Positions 11,561 to 24,838 of a DNA stretch of 64,000 nucleotides are shown here, piece by piece. Below the pieces are notes generated by a model. That model was not told the origin of the DNA. It did not search any database and was given only the letters and a program-made list of their open reading frames with translations. The DNA comes from Branchiostoma floridae. Lineage: Eukaryota > Chordata > Leptocardii > Amphioxiformes > Branchiostomatidae. The DNA is taken from assembly GCF_000003815.2 (NCBI RefSeq), contig NC_049980.1:25059619-25123618 (forward strand). The letters run 5' to 3'. Position numbers and translations under genes: made by a program. How positions within the stretch are numbered: position 1 is the stretch's first letter; every line of letters begins with the position of its first letter.

Positions 11561-12235
11561 AATTTCAGGTCATTTAATTGTAATACCAGGGAACAGGAGC
11601 CAAAAGTGTCCTTTTTTGGTCAAAAATTGGCCAAAAATCGCAAAAATAAGCATTTTGTTGCACTGTACACCAAAAGTGTTATGGAATTTATATGAAGGGA
11701 TTATCAAGGCACATCTGTGTCAAATTTCAGCTCATTCGGTTGCAATACCAAGGTACAGGAGCCAAAAGTGTCCTTTTTTGGTCAAAAATTGGTCAAAAAA
11801 TCGCAAAAATAAGCATTTTGTTGAACTGTACACCAAAAGTGTTATGGAATTTATATGAAGGGATTATCAAGGCACATCTCTGTCAAATTTCAGCTCATTT
11901 GGTTGTAATACCAGGGTACAGGGGCCAAAAGTGTCCTTTTTTGGTCAAAAATTGGTCAAAAAATCGCAAAAATAAGCATTTTGTTGTACTGTACACCAAA
12001 AGTGTTATCGAATTTATATGGGGGCATTATCAAGGCATATCTCTGTCAAATTTCAGCTCATTTGGTTGTAATACCAGGGTACAGGGGCCAAAATATACAG
12101 TTTTGGTCTAAAATTGACCAAAAAATCTCAATAAAATCATTTTAGAGGCAGATATGAAAAAAAACTGAGAAAAAAGCATCAAGGTATTGGCCCATTCTAC
12201 CCCTGTGCCAAATTTCAGGTCATTCGGTCCAGGAA
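11560..12235. repeat. 162-163-bp tandem array, about four units
   Basis: The start of the CAAAA block recurs at 11601, 11763, 11926 and 12089, giving periods of 162, 163 and 163. Units share GTCCTTTTTTGGTCAAAAA, CGCAAAAATAAGCATTTTG and AAATTTCAGCTCATT. The first period is a multiple of three, so long reading frames run through the array, but they are repeat artefacts. The array ends beside a GAA tract, as if the whole were the 3' part of a dispersed element. Confidence 0.9.
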
Positions 12236-12270
12236 CGGCGGAGATGAATCACTTTGAAGATTTGACAGGA

Positions 12271-12303
12271 GAAAGAAGAAGAAGAAGAAGAAAGAAAGAA
12301 GAA
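12271..12303. repeat. (GAA)n microsatellite
   Basis: A GAAGAAGAA tract drifting into AAAGAAAG, immediately after the 163-bp array. It may be the tail of that element. Confidence 0.9.
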
Positions 12304-13704
12304 ACATTACGAATACAATATATTTCACCATACTATGTATGGCTGAAATATAAAAATCATAAAGCGATAGATAAATAAGAAAGATAGAGTAGATCAAGCA
12401 AAACTTCATCGGCAAATGCTTTCGAATGGTCTCTGCCAGTATAAAGAACGCTATACGGCAAGTAAAGAAGCAAACCTGAAGATTGGGAGTATTGAGTAGG
12501 TGTAAAGTATCCCACGGCGGCTTTTAAAGTTTGCAGTCATCGGGCAAATTTCTGATGCAACGTCGACGGAACATTCAACAGAAATCATGTGTGGCGAATT
12601 CTGTACAATTGTAAGTACGTACGTGTAAGATAGAATCTCCTCTACATGCCTGATAACACACTGCAACTGAGCTACCATGTTGATGATGTTTATTTGTTGA
12701 CAGCTGACTGTAACGCTGATTATTGATAAAGCACAAACATGCTGATTGCCCGGAGTCCGGACATTAGTTCTGGGACAGTGTTGATGTAAGGCATGGGTTG
12801 AGCTGTTTGAACCTATGCAAACCTGACATGGAGAGCAGTGTTGACTTCCTTCATTCCAGGGCTGCTTTTTTTGTAGTCTTTTTACAGTGTTTACACTGAG
12901 TGATGTAACCCTACGCTTCACTGTCCTCCTACCCCTTCCTCTATGTTGATATTAAAATTGTAAGGTAATGCATATTTTCAAGATATTTTCGTGCAGGAAA
13001 CATTGAATCAGACCGAATCGGCAGAAATATGAGTCTGTTTTAGGTTGCTATTTAGTACTATTAGTGTGTGATATTCACTCCACGTACATGAAGTGTTTGG
13101 AGTAATATCTGCCTCTGATATCATCTGCAACTGGCATCACCACAGTGGATTTCTTCGTCCTCGTTTATTCTGGTCCGTAGAGAAACATGTTACAAGGTAA
13201 CCATGGAGACAACATCAACAGCAATAAGGACGAAGGACGCTCATTCTCCACAGGTGTCCTTGGCACTAATACATGCCTTGCTCGCGCTTGTTTGAATCAA
13301 AAGGCAGGTTTCCCGGCAACAAATTCCCACCATTCATCATTGATACACAGGCTCGTATGTTACGTACTCAGCTTAGCTTTCAGGAGACTCTCCTATGAGT
13401 GCTCAGATGACAACAACATCAGGGTGTACGTAAGCGTCCCTGAGCTGCTTCATAGGTGGCAAGATAAAAATCACGAGATGAACACGAATGGAGTACAATG
13501 GTGGAAATAGAAATATACATTGACGACTATAGACATGATGTGTGACACAAACAGGCAAACTGTAAGATTAGAAAATACTTAAGTGCTTGAATGACTAGCG
13601 TATTGAGCGGCCAAAGAAATTCTAGAGACAATATAAAGGTTTGGAATATATCTACACTAACTGGAACATACATATCTTCTACGGTGTCCTACAGCTTTCT
13701 CGGT
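12304..13704. other. No recognisable feature
   Basis: A 156-codon minus-strand frame (12451-12921) resembles no family I know and lacks exon signals. Otherwise unique, non-coding-looking sequence. Confidence 0.5.
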
Positions 13705-13763
13705 CTCGGTCTCTCTCTCTCTCTTTCTCTCTATCCATCCATCCAACCATCCATCCATCCATC
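13705..13763. repeat. (CT)n plus (ATCC)n compound microsatellite
   Basis: A CT run leads into seven imperfect ATCC units. Confidence 0.9.
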
Positions 13764-15949
13764 TATGGCTTATGTATCTCCATATAAGAGGCTGTTCTGA
13801 ATCGGTATGGATCGATTTTTAGCACCTGACTCTGGTTGAGGATTAGAGTGACATCTATTTTCACACCCAAACAGGGACACTTGCTGATCAGCCCACCGTG
13901 TAGTGTCACTTACATAAAGGACCTTGACCCAAATATGTGATGTGCATTCATTCCTGGCTCGCCCCTTGGTCCCTTTTACACGGCTTGTTATCATGTTTGC
14001 TGAAGTAGATCATATGATGAAAACAACAACATCGTGATTGTGTACTGACTCGAGGCAAAGCAACTTCGCGCGCTGACATATCAGTAAATCACAGTAAAGC
14101 CATGGCTTTCATGTGTGGAGCACTCATTGTTGAGCCGGGTCACTCGCTTAAGAACTCTCGTGGGCGGAGGTCGGTGAGCATTCGGACGGTGACACTTTAA
14201 AAGCTCTGCTAACACAAATCGTCCTTGACCCTAATCTTCTACTTCACTGATCAAACATCGGATGAGAAATGGCTGCACGAAACTTCCACCAAGGACTCTT
14301 ACATGGATTGCACGACAAAGGCACTCAATCTTCGGGAGAGGGAGGGATTAGGGTTAGGAAGGACGTAACGTCAAACGATGTACTTAGGATTGTGTCGAAT
14401 GACTCACAGCGGAAGAGCGCAAATGGATAGTCATGGTCAGTCGTGAACAAATGAAGGAACAGAGAGTGTGGGAACAAAATATAAAGGGGCTGCTCGGTGA
14501 TAAAGCTTCAGAGAAATTGGAAGTTGTGCGCGGGTAGTGACTAATCGAATTACGTAGCTTGTTTGGGGCGACAAGTGCTTCATAATCAGGAAATGCACTA
14601 CATGAAAGAACAACTTGTTCTGACCCAATTGCTTGTTTATCGTCTGATGAGCAGGGCCTGTTATAGATAACCCCATTAAAAACAAGACAAATATATATAG
14701 GCAGGAAAGTCCTTGAAGAAGCTGTCCAAGGGCACATTTATGTTTGATAGTGTGATTTATGTTGTGCATAAAGTTTAGTCGGCCTCCACATCGGGTTTGT
14801 ACCACATTTTTGTTAATCCATCACGCGTACGGCTTGTCACTGCCTCAAGGGTCTAATCTGTGAAGCGGAGTCTAAGGAAAGAAAATAAATTCGCATGAGC
14901 CGTATAAAGTAGATCGTCTGCATATGAAACCAATGACATGACATATACCATCCTTAAAGTAGTCGACAAGGCCCATTTGTTTCCAGTCATTCAGGAGTAC
15001 AGCTCGTCAAGCTTCGATATGCCAGGATCGTTAGACTTCAAAATCTGACCGTGTTGACATTTTTCAGGTGCATTTTACGATGCTCAGTTTCTAGGCACAC
15101 TTTATTCACGCCATGAATCATAAATACTAAACAATTAATAATAATCTCTAGACGAAAAAAAAAACACTTTTGACGAACCAAACATGGCTGGCTAGAAAAC
15201 TTGCTTCGCTGGTATTTTTCGTGCAGTAGTTTCCCTGAAGCGCTGATGAAGTTAGTCTTCTAGTTTTGCACTGTACCTTGTCAACATGTTCAACATGCCA
15301 TAAAGAAACAACATTATACACTCATTAACTCCATCAATCTCTCTCGAAACTAATTCCTTTACCCGGTTGATGCCTCTCGACTCAATGGGTTGCTGAAAAA
15401 GTAGTAAAAAAATTGGTAAAATAGATTGAAGAATGGTTGATTGCAAATTCTTGCCCAAGGACTAATTGTTGGTAACATGTTGGTATAAATGCACAATAGC
15501 ATGTGTCTCTAAAAGCTAACTCCAGATTCTAACTTCTTTTTATGAGACAGCAATTAGCCACAGGAGTTCGCCGGCTAAGAAGTTACAATCAGTTTGCAAC
15601 CAATGTAGACAAACCTGTACTCTACAGACCAGTCAAAATTTCTAATATAGTTTTCTATTCACCAAGAACTCTCCTCCTTTCCTGGCCCTCCATAAGTTTA
15701 CACAGTGCATGCCAGGTACTGGCGTTGCTACACAATCCAATTTCCTTTGGAATATGGAAGCCCCGGGCTTACCATGGTGACAGGAATGACTTGATTAAGC
15801 CTGTTATTGCGAAACCTTGAAACTTCAAGAAGATAGCAAGTACACACGCCCACACAAATGAAAAGTCCACATTATCAGGAATCACGGTGTCCTTGGAGTA
15901 AAGTGGACATTTGCAGGGCCTTGGAACTAAAAGCGGCTTATATATAATA
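13764..15949. other. No recognisable feature
   Basis: High-complexity sequence. Overlapping minus-strand frames near 14384-14805 look like chance openings. A short TTAGGGTTAGG at about 14348 is too small to call telomeric. Confidence 0.5.
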
Positions 15950-15971
15950 GCCTCCAAGCAGAGGTTGGAGG
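15950..15971. mobile_element. Solo terminus of the CTCCAAGCAGAGGTT MITE family
   Basis: CCTCCAAGCAGAGGTTGG, preceded by TA, matches the ends of the MITEs at 24839 and 62064. No partner terminus was found nearby, so this is a remnant or truncated copy. Confidence 0.55.
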
Positions 15972-16024
15972 GGAAGATGAAAGGCTCTGACTTTTTATTG
16001 CGACTAGTGCACTGTGTGCCTGTG

Positions 16025-16035
16025 CCTCTCTCTCG

Positions 16036-16070
<35 letters not shown>

Positions 16071-16112
16071 CGTGTGTGTGACTGTCTGTCCCTGTCTCTG
16101 TCTATCTCTCTC
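16025..16112. repeat. (CT)n(GT)n compound microsatellite
   Basis: About 28 bp of CT followed by about 28 bp of GT, then degenerate CTGT/CTCT. Confidence 0.95.
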
Positions 16113-19100
16113 AACACGGCAAGGAGTGACAATCGTTTGAACCACCTAGCGACTTGTTCTGGGAGTGGATGGGCGTTTTGTTATAATATTTGAAAGAGGA
16201 TAATGCAAGAAGGGTTTCACGCAAGGGTTTAATGGATCGTCCTGAGTTTTGGAATGTGGGGAAGTTTAGCTTATGATAGAATACGAGCTATCGCGATGAT
16301 GTCACGGTTACGCAGTGGTAGGCAAAAAGCATGTGTTTTGCAAAACATATTAAAAAGTAATTTGAGCCGCTAATTCGAATATCAATTTTTTTATCCAATC
16401 TACTGACGTCCTGGTAGGCAACAACCGCCCAATACCCCGGATATAAACAACAACAGCTATCGCTCGTATTGCCTCTGTAAGATAAGAATCCCATACTGCC
16501 TAGAACAGCTACTGTTAGTTGTTTGGAAATGATGACCAACTCAAACATTTTATGCAAATGAGGACCATATTTACATACTCAACAAGAAGCAATTCTCGTA
16601 AAAGTTAACATCATTCGGCGATGGTATGAGTTCGTAGGACTTAAGACTAGTCATTTTATCTATATATGATTATTTGTTAAAAGCCTCTACACGAAGAAAC
16701 ATTTCTAGGAAACCACTGACCAAATTCTCCTTCGTGGGTATGACCTACATACAAGCCAAACGTCATTAAAATTCCCAATTAACGTCAGGCCGTACGCACA
16801 CGCGACTGAAAGTATCACCCCTTGTCATGATAAGCTCCTGTCAGCGCCATCGTATTATTGTTGTAGCGCACGTAGTTCAGGAGGACTTTATTATGAATGT
16901 GTTCTGTTTTGAACACAATGGGCGTATTTATAGTCTTGGGACCTGCCCATAACCTTGATGTTCCATTATGTTAATTGTTTTGCGCGGGACGGGCTGTGGT
17001 CGTTGACACCAGACATGTCAACAATTTTCGATTTTTTTTTACCTGAGGCAGTAATTTCACAAGCGGTCAGTGACATCTGACTGGAGGGTGATGAGCGTCT
17101 TAAAACCGGGTCATCAGCCTTGGAAACTTGGAGTGAAGCAAAACTTAAAAACAAGACAGCTCGCTACAGGTTTGCTGAAAGTGCCAAGTCACATTAGCGT
17201 CACATGTACATGACATGTATAGTCGGTAATGTTTGAGTGCCATGCTGATGAAAACGAAAACGCCATAGGCTAGTAGGACTATTGGAAAATAATCGACAAC
17301 TTTCAAAGCTGGCCAATGGCTCACAGCCCGGTTCAAAAATATATGTTTGTGATGATATAGGTTTATTGAAAATGTTTGCCCGAACGCTTTCTATAAAAAA
17401 TGACAATTATGGCAATGTAGGACATGTGGCTAATCTAATTTTGAAGCAATTGCTAATATTCTTAACCTACTAAACTTGGTGCATGGGTTTACTTCTCTTT
17501 CATAAGCAGTGGAAGGTCGTGGCTTCTGGGCTGCGCAATAATTTGGACTGGAGATGTAAAGATAACACAACTAATATCCCTTGGTGACGGCATAGCTGAA
17601 ATGAATGAAAAGAACCGAAGTACAACAATTTCCAGTCCAATCCAACTATTCATACTCCCCAGAGACTATCATGATACAGTAGCCTCACTTTTCTTACCAA
17701 GTCAGCCCCAAATTACACGAAATTGTATTGAAAGTCTCATCAGTGGATCAGACATTGGTCCCCGCCGCCTCAATTATAAGTCATGAATAAATGATAAGTA
17801 TTATGCCAGGCCTTGAGACAATTGAGCATATCCATTGGTGAAACTAGGTCGCTTGCCACTGCTGTGACCTCGCGCGCTGGGGGTACCGTCTTGGCAATAT
17901 TCTCCCGGCGGGATTACAAACAGACTTCAACAGAAAACTGATTAGCACACACATGAGCAGGTATGACTAGGCAGATATGTGGTGTGGGAACATCGTCAGG
18001 CCAAAATAAACAATACAGGATTGAAATCCTTGAGTATGCGCTCTAAAACCATGCAATAATTGAATATTTTTGAGGCGGCATATGGGGTGATTCTGTCCCT
18101 TGTAAATGGAGTGTGCGTGTGTGTGTTTATCTGTAAGAGAAACATTTGAAACACACGAGGGAATGAGGTCGTGGAACTCCCGTTTGCAGTAAGGCGCCCT
18201 CAGTTGAAAACTTTTCTATCTCTTTGACAAGATTACTTTTATTGAAGCAAACTTATCTGATGGTGACTTTTCATGGAAAGCGCTAGCAACTACTGCATTC
18301 AATATATCTAGGGTATATATCTAGGGTAGAAAGACGAATTGCTAACTGATTAAGATTTTTCCTACAAGGCAATCATCATACTAATGATGGCACCATGTGT
18401 CCGTGCAACGTGAAGAGGAAAGAGCCACATTCGAGGACAGTTCTCATCACAGAGGTCACTGACCGCGGTTGCGGTGTGGCACAATATATTTTAGAGATGA
18501 TGATAAGCACAAATGAGTCGGAAAGCCATTATTGCTATTTCGTTAATCGTCAAAGCAACCAAGTCAGTTTTTGCGGTATAAGGTAATAAAGGTGCTCACG
18601 AATCTCAAAGTCAAAGTAACAATGAAAAGCAATTCGCGCGTTGTATAACACTCGCGCTGCTGGACTCGTGTGATGGAAAATCTTTATATCCATTTAAGAT
18701 CAACCCCGCACAATCCCTCGCGGTTTCCCCCTTAATCGGGGGAGCTCGGATCAATAACACCTGCCCGCTGCATGCATGTTCCCCGCTGTGCCACAGTCCA
18801 TCAACAATGCCCGACCTTGGATCGATCGATTTTTCTTTTCAAACAGAACTAGGCCAACCGTCTTTTATTCCCTTCAAAGGTCTGTGCGCACCTTGATGAC
18901 CCCTTTCATTCAACTGAAGTCCGGATGTCTTCTTTAGAAGGGAGATGGATGCGATAGGGTGTAATGGGACTCGCCGAGAAGAGGAGTTTCGAGTTCTGGA
19001 CATGGATAATTCATGGCAGACCGCAACATCAATTGCAGACGAGAGGAGCTCTTTATCAGGCCCTGACTGCCGTGCCAAATGCAATAGCGAGTAGCGATTG

Positions 19101-21505
19101 GAGGAAGGAGACGTTGTGGAGGATATGGTGTGGGATCACCGCCTACGCTTTGAACTTCAGGTCGTGAGGAGATGGACCAACTGTCCACCCACTGTCCACT
19201 AGACACATTGTCACTGACCGAGATGAAAATCTTTCTATCACAGTTGATTAAACTTCCTATCAGACTCCTCCCTATTTTCTAAATCTACAATAATTATTAT
19301 ATACAAGTTGTCCGCACTACCCTTTGTGTTGGGGATTATCATTTTAGTACGCCTTTTACCGCCTTTATCGTCATTTTGAAAAAAAAAACAACTTACGGTC
19401 CACCATTAACTCTGACAGCAAACTGACATCAACTCCGCGCTGTTACCACGCCAACATCTATACGCGTCGTGCCCCACCCTGTCAGTATTGTTCAAACACT
19501 CTGAAGCAAAGTTGAACTGTAATTCCAATACAGGAATTGGGCTTAAGTTTCGACTGTCCAACTCCGGTCTTTGTCGAAAAACGTAGAACCTGCCTACGCA
19601 GCAATAACCTTGCGCGAGATGGATAACCATTGCTGCAGGCTGTTAATTTGCCACGGCATGAGGTAGGCATGGAGGAACTGTAAACAAGTCTCTCCTGCCT
19701 GAAGCTGAGGAGAAGAAAGGAGATGAAGGTCTCCAATTTCACGATCTTTTAAGATCTTTCCATAGAAGGCAGGAAATAACATTAGTCGCCATACAAATTT
19801 CTTTTGGTTAAAATCTGCCTTACGGCTGTAGGAAAATTTCGTGGTGATGCATATGAGTGAGGAAATAAGAACAAAATTACTTTTATGTGTGTTCCACTAA
19901 AACTACATCTTGCATTTGCATCCTACAAAACATAAAAGTTATTGGCAAACTTTAAAGAAGCCCTAGTATCCCAGTTGGATATATTTTCTTCCTATTCTTT
20001 TTTTTTCAGTCTCCACCACTGCTAACCACTGTTCTTATCTATAGTTCTCTTTGAAATGCTTGCCTATGAACGTGTACGACACAAACCAGTTGACAAATTG
20101 ACGAAGGCAGCCCTGATATGTACAAACGAGGCGCGTTTCCCGCTTGGCAGAAAAGATTGAAGAGCTTCGCCCGATCCAACTGTGGCACCTGGGCCCCCAA
20201 GTGTCCCCTGTGGCTTTCTGAACGGGTTATGTCGGCATCATAACGAGCGGTTGACTAGCACACAAAGACGGTAAAATTGGGTCAACAAGTCTCTCGGAGC
20301 CAGAGTACTTTGAAATCTACCGAGATCTGCCCAATCCGAGGCTCTAGCTGCCATCCTTTGCCATAAATCTCGGGGCCAGCGGCATATCAGCCTCCCTTTA
20401 TTTGACTGATCACTAAATAGGAAGACACAGACGTATATTTCTGACGTCAAGGGTTGATGTTGCGGTGTAGGGGTGTAATATTTTCCAGGGAGATCAGAGC
20501 AGAGAGAGGGGTGGCTGTCGTAGGAAATGAAGGTGGAAAGAAAGCGTAGTGGCATGTGATTGACAGGTTGAACGGACGAGGTGTAATTACAGGCTGCGCG
20601 CCCCAGAATCGACCGAATGGACCAATAGATTCTACAAGTGATTGTTGGATCACTATTGGCGCGATATCTGTCCCCGGAGGCGTGCAGTGCGGTGACGGAT
20701 TTTTCACCTGACCCCTTTTCTCCGACAGGTAATCGATACTTCCAAGGCCAGGAGTTTTTAGTTGTAAAGCACCTGTAGCTGCAGAGAGCCAGTTGGTGGT
20801 ATCAACTGCAACAGTAAAACGACGTCGACCCATCTACCAGGAACAAGGGCACATCTTAAGACGCCATTAGCTTCCTTTCATTTCCCTTCTTCACCTATAT
20901 TATACCCCTAATGCCAGTAATCATGTCATTGTACGCTGTTCGCGTTAAAAATGTCCACCAAGTGCTGCTTCCACTGCACTCAGGCGATAAACACCATCTC
21001 AGAGCGCTTCACATCACCCACTGAACACCCTCTGATGACGTTCAGATGCCCTTTGTACATCGTCCCTCTGAAGTTGTTCTCGCTGTTATCATGACTTCAT
21101 ACCATTGCCTTGAAATGGCGGGAAAATAAAGAGTACAGTATTGGTTGTATTTAGAAGGCGACAAGTTATAGTGTCAGTATGAAATCGTTACCCATAGATA
21201 GCACTGACATTATTGTTCAACATTGTAGTGGAAAATAGTTTTAAATGGACGCCGCTGTCCATTTTTCTTGTATTTGCCAATCCATCTGGCCTTGCAAACC
21301 ACTAGCACTTCAGCCTGAGAGATGACAATAACAATTCACACCTGCCTACCTCTCCAAGAGGACCTAGCTATGGAATAGTATACATAACAAGACATCTCAA
21401 CTACATAATCGATACATCGTAAGCAAAAACACATTATTTCTGCGGCCGAGGGCAGTTTAACGATACCTATACTGATTGAGGGGCTTATGTTTGTGTGTGT
21501 GTAAA
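16113..21505. other. Unique sequence without recognised genes
   Basis: No exon with homology I recognise. Blocks at about 18640-19200 and 20100-20840 are GC-richer, high-complexity and CpG-containing, which would fit conserved cis-regulatory DNA. I see no direct proof. Confidence 0.4.
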
Positions 21506-21520
21506 GGGGGGGGGGGGGGG
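21506..21520. repeat. G15 homopolymer after a (GT)n tract
   Basis: A TGTGTGTGTG tract, then AAA, then 15 G. Confidence 0.9.
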
Positions 21521-23058
21521 TAATCCTGGCAATGGTGCCTCCTGTATACTGGTTGGATGTGACATTAGGCCTTCCGAGGGATGGTCTGTACAACCAGACG
21601 TGAGTTGTTCGGACAGGTATGCTATGTTAGCCACCTACTTTCTACCTGAGTAGAGAACATGGGCGGCCTTGTAAGTTGCAGCCTGGAATTCCCCGATTTA
21701 CCTTCAATGGCTGGTCTCTAGGTTATGTTAGCTGAGACCAAGCCAAGGGATCTATTGATTAATGCACAAGATCACAGCAAAGCTTTTAACACAACTGGGC
21801 AGAGAAACTGTTAGTTTTGCCCAGTAAGAGCTGAGGGCTAATAATGTATCGCCGATGTGTCGAGTCGGATGTCTCGAAAAAAACCCAACAACATTTGTGT
21901 AATATGGGCCAACATCACTATTAGTATATGGGCCATCATCAAAGGGATGGATGGGCGGGTCAGTAAAATCTGGGTCAGCACAGAGGGCCAAACAAGGGGC
22001 TTATCCTTGTTGAGATGACCGCTATTAAAGTCCGGGATCGCCATCAGAACTGCAGTTTGATACGTAGACAGTGTCCATGCACTGGCCTTGCTATGTTCAG
22101 AACTTCAGACCACTCTACCTACACTCTTAAACTCCCTCTTGATAGCACCCATCGGCGAATAGGAGAAAAGTGTTCGAGATACAATTCTAAAGGACGATAA
22201 AGAAAGAAAATGCACAATAAAAAATCTAGCTTCAACCACATTGGTATAGTGAGCCCGATCTGAAGTCTGATTTAATTCATTTCTATATCGTGGCGACCTA
22301 TGTTTTCTTCTCACTGTCAGTGATCGACAATGCATTGCCGGTGATAAACACTACGATTTGACAAACACGCCCTGTACATCTGGTCAACATGGGAAATGGA
22401 CCGAAAAAGCCCTATGCGTTCAGATTATTGGACAATGTAAGTCTATTTATGAGATATATCTTAATTGGCGTTTCGTGCCATTATTGCTCGACAGTATCGG
22501 TAAAAATAGTATGGTGGTCGGATATATGCTACAGCGAATAAATCATTATTTTTCGAAGGCTGACTCTAGGCCCTCCGACAGATGTTTTGGGAAACGTCCG
22601 CTATCAAACTGACAGTATTTGCAAGGTAGTCTGAAATGATAGTCTGAAATGCATTTGTACATACCTATATTGTGAAGGTATACACATTTGCCCAGAGTAG
22701 ATACAGACCTGTATTTTTCTAAATTCTTCTTATATTTCAGTCAACAGATTTTGCAGTATAGCACAGAAAACCAAAGTATAGCATGTGTTTACACAAACTC
22801 TCACTGGCTTTATCATCATCATGACATAATATTACATAATGACATGGCTTTATGACATAATATTAACATAACAGGATCGTGATATGGGCTTTTATTGGCC
22901 ATTATTGACCATGGATGGTTACCAGGCATCTTTCCATTCTCGTTCGTTTTTTTGGACCCCTGAAGTACCTAGTGACACATAGGGCAGCAAGCTTCCTTGC
23001 TGTTTCAGTAGCAGGTTTTTCTTTTTTTTTCAGGGAGAGGTTGCTAGCAAGAGTACAT
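21521..23058. other. No recognisable feature
   Basis: Unique-looking sequence. Around 22815-22875 short ATGACATAATATTA words recur. No exon was recognised. Confidence 0.5.
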
Positions 23059-23059
23059 A

Positions 23060-23321
23060 TTGGCGTCGTGTGGCGCAATCGGCAGGGTGTTCGATTCATA
23101 ACCCATGGGTTCTGGGTTCGAATCCGTAGATTTTCCACCCATCTTTTGACCGTGGGAAAGGTACTTTACACGACTTTCCTCACTTCGCTCAGGTAAGAAT
23201 GAACACTAAGCTTCGGTGCTTGGTATGGCGGCCGTGAAAAGGTGTCCTCTTACAAGAAACACATGTTCCGTTATACATCCCACTGTGTTGGAGAACCCTG
23301 ATAAATAAATAGATAAATACA
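23060..23321 (+). mobile_element. tRNA-derived SINE
   Basis: An A-box-like TGGCGCAATCGG (23071) and a perfect B-box GGTTCGAATCC (23115-23125) form a degraded tRNA head with a TTCATAA anticodon-loop-like word (tRNA-Met-like). The body follows, with GGGAAAGGTACTTTACACGA and TTTCCTCACTTCGCTCAGG, then an AT-rich tail of ATAAATA units to 23321. TACAT occurs on both sides and could be part of a target duplication. The body resembles the conserved central domain seen in several metazoan SINEs (Nin-DC group, from memory). Not a functional tRNA: the stems do not pair well. Confidence 0.8.
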
Positions 23322-23584
23322 TGGAGTTCTCGTGTTTGTGGTGAGCCGTACCTCTACCGCCCTTCCCGGTGTGAATGGTTCAAAACCTACAGTCCTGTGG
23401 CCGCACCTAGGGCAATTGCTGTCATATTGAGATCACCTGGGTTAGTAGAGAATAGCAGCCACACTAGACCCTTGCGACAGTCGCACTGAGCTCTTTACCT
23501 GAGTTATGGTGACCTTAATACGACTGTCGCTCCAGACACCGACTATTGACACCTCCGAAAGACGCGTGCAGTCCCAACTGGGTA

Positions 23585-23749
23585 CTCTCCAGGCAAAGAT
23601 TAGGCTCCGGCTAATTTTTACGTTTTTTAGGCGATTTTATCGGGCTATCTATTTTGTAAGCGGCCGCGAGACATCAAGAAAATAGTGCAAAATAGAAAGC
23701 CCGATAAAAACGTCAAAAAATAGCCGGAGCCTAACCTCTGCTTGGAGAA
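23585..23749. mobile_element. MITE (165 bp), CTCC-AGCAGAG family
   Basis: The left arm CTCTCCAGGCAAAGATTAGG, then CTCCGGCTA, is mirrored by TAGCCGGAG and CCTAACCTCTGCTTGGAGA. The internal arms also pair (TTTTATCGGGCTATCTATTTT against AAAATAGAAAGCCCGATAAAA), so nearly the whole element folds back. TA precedes the left end. Only non-coding sequence inside. Confidence 0.85.
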
Positions 23750-23860
23750 CCAACTGAGATGCACTCAATCAGGAGGGTATCTCCCAGTTAAAACTAACTG
23801 GAACAAGAAGCACAATTGTGAGGCTGCTACCAGTTGAGCTACAAGGACATCCCACACCCA
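23750..23860 (-). mobile_element. Possible degenerate tRNA-derived SINE head
   Basis: On the minus strand, TGTCCTTGTAGCTCAACTGG then TAGCAGCC resembles a tRNA 5' half with a good A-box (TAGCTCAACTGG, complement of 23830-23841). The expected B-box is badly eroded. If real, the SINE body runs leftward and was split by the MITE at 23585. Confidence 0.3.
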
Positions 23861-24281
23861 TCCTACTGATGCGTGAATTATACAAAAATAATTATGTGTA
23901 AGCGGGACACGCGATGCATTTGCCGCTGCAATAGTTCAAGCGACAGTCATTTCGCATACAATAAAGGGGCATATCGATGAAAAGTACACGTGTAATTGTG
24001 CATTACAGATGATGACTCGATGAACCTTCGGCCTCGCCCTCCGATCTCTGACTCATTCAGAGCCTGTATCATGGTGTATCAACTTTCAGCACACCAAACC
24101 GTGAGTCCATTTTGGTCGGCTCTGTGGGTCGGCTGTTGGGAAAGAAAAATCTCTGCCGCGACTATTTAATCCGGTCATCAGACAAGTGACCTATATATCG
24201 CTTGGATGTCAGGCGGTGTGCATTCGATTGACTAAAATCCTATAAGCCGCCAAAACTAGATCACCTGGCGCGGTCAGGCTA

Positions 24282-24457
24282 GTCTCCAAGCAGACCCAAC
24301 GGTGCCTTAGAAATAGTATCAAAGCTGGCCAGGGACTTAGTATAGCGGCACCAGGTGCCCGTTTGACTCCCTTATCCGGCTATCTCCCTTTGGCCGGCTA
24401 TTCTCCTTTGCCAGCTTTGATACTATCTCTAAGGCACCGTTGGGTCTGCTTGGAGAC
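24282..24457. mobile_element. MITE (176 bp) with 48-bp TIRs, TA-flanked
   Basis: GTCTCCAAGCAGACCCAACG and the following ~28 bp are mirrored almost perfectly at the right end (..TTGGGTCTGCTTGGAGAC). TA lies directly outside both ends (24280-24281, 24458-24459), as expected for a Tc1/mariner-type target duplication. The outermost 12 bases match the neighbouring MITEs; the interior is unrelated. Confidence 0.9.
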
Positions 24458-24570
24458 TACAGTCAGGCGGCTTGTTTGGGAATAGACTAGCCGAGTAGTG
24501 AAGGGGCCAGTACTGGTCTTGTCAGAAGATAAATGTTTCCAATGACATTTTTTCTAGTCTCTACGTGATA

Positions 24571-24811
24571 ACATAGGTTGCTTGAAAAATATTAGAAATT
24601 CAATTAATAGAATGAATAATATATAAGAGTAGTTAGCCGACCATAAAGAACAGTTTGCAACCTTGGGAGTCTGCTGGAAATTGCCTCCGTTTATACCGTT
24701 TGAAGATGGCGACTCCGCGATAGGCACCTTAGATTGCAACCTGTGCTCCTATGGCCCTCATTATCCAGACTTTTTGGTCAACTTCTCCTATTTTTCCAGC
24801 AACCTATGGAG
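24571..24811. repeat. Degenerate inverted-repeat element
   Basis: CATAGGTTGCTTGAAAAATA at the left and TATTTTTCCAGCAACCTATG at the right are imperfect complements. Inner matches are weak. Probably an old MITE remnant. Confidence 0.4.
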
Positions 24812-24838
24812 GCTGTTAGCGACTGCTACAAGCTGCTA

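Noticed and set aside
11358-12111. Two long plus-strand frames (166 and 139 codons) with repeated peptide CPFLVKNW
   Set aside because: They run through the 162/163-bp tandem array; the repeated peptide follows directly from the DNA period.
14343-14356. Telomere-like TTAGGGTTAGG
   Set aside because: Fewer than two full units in unique sequence; chance is sufficient.
23071-23125. Functional tRNA gene
   Set aside because: A- and B-boxes are present, but acceptor and anticodon stems do not pair, and a SINE body and tail follow.
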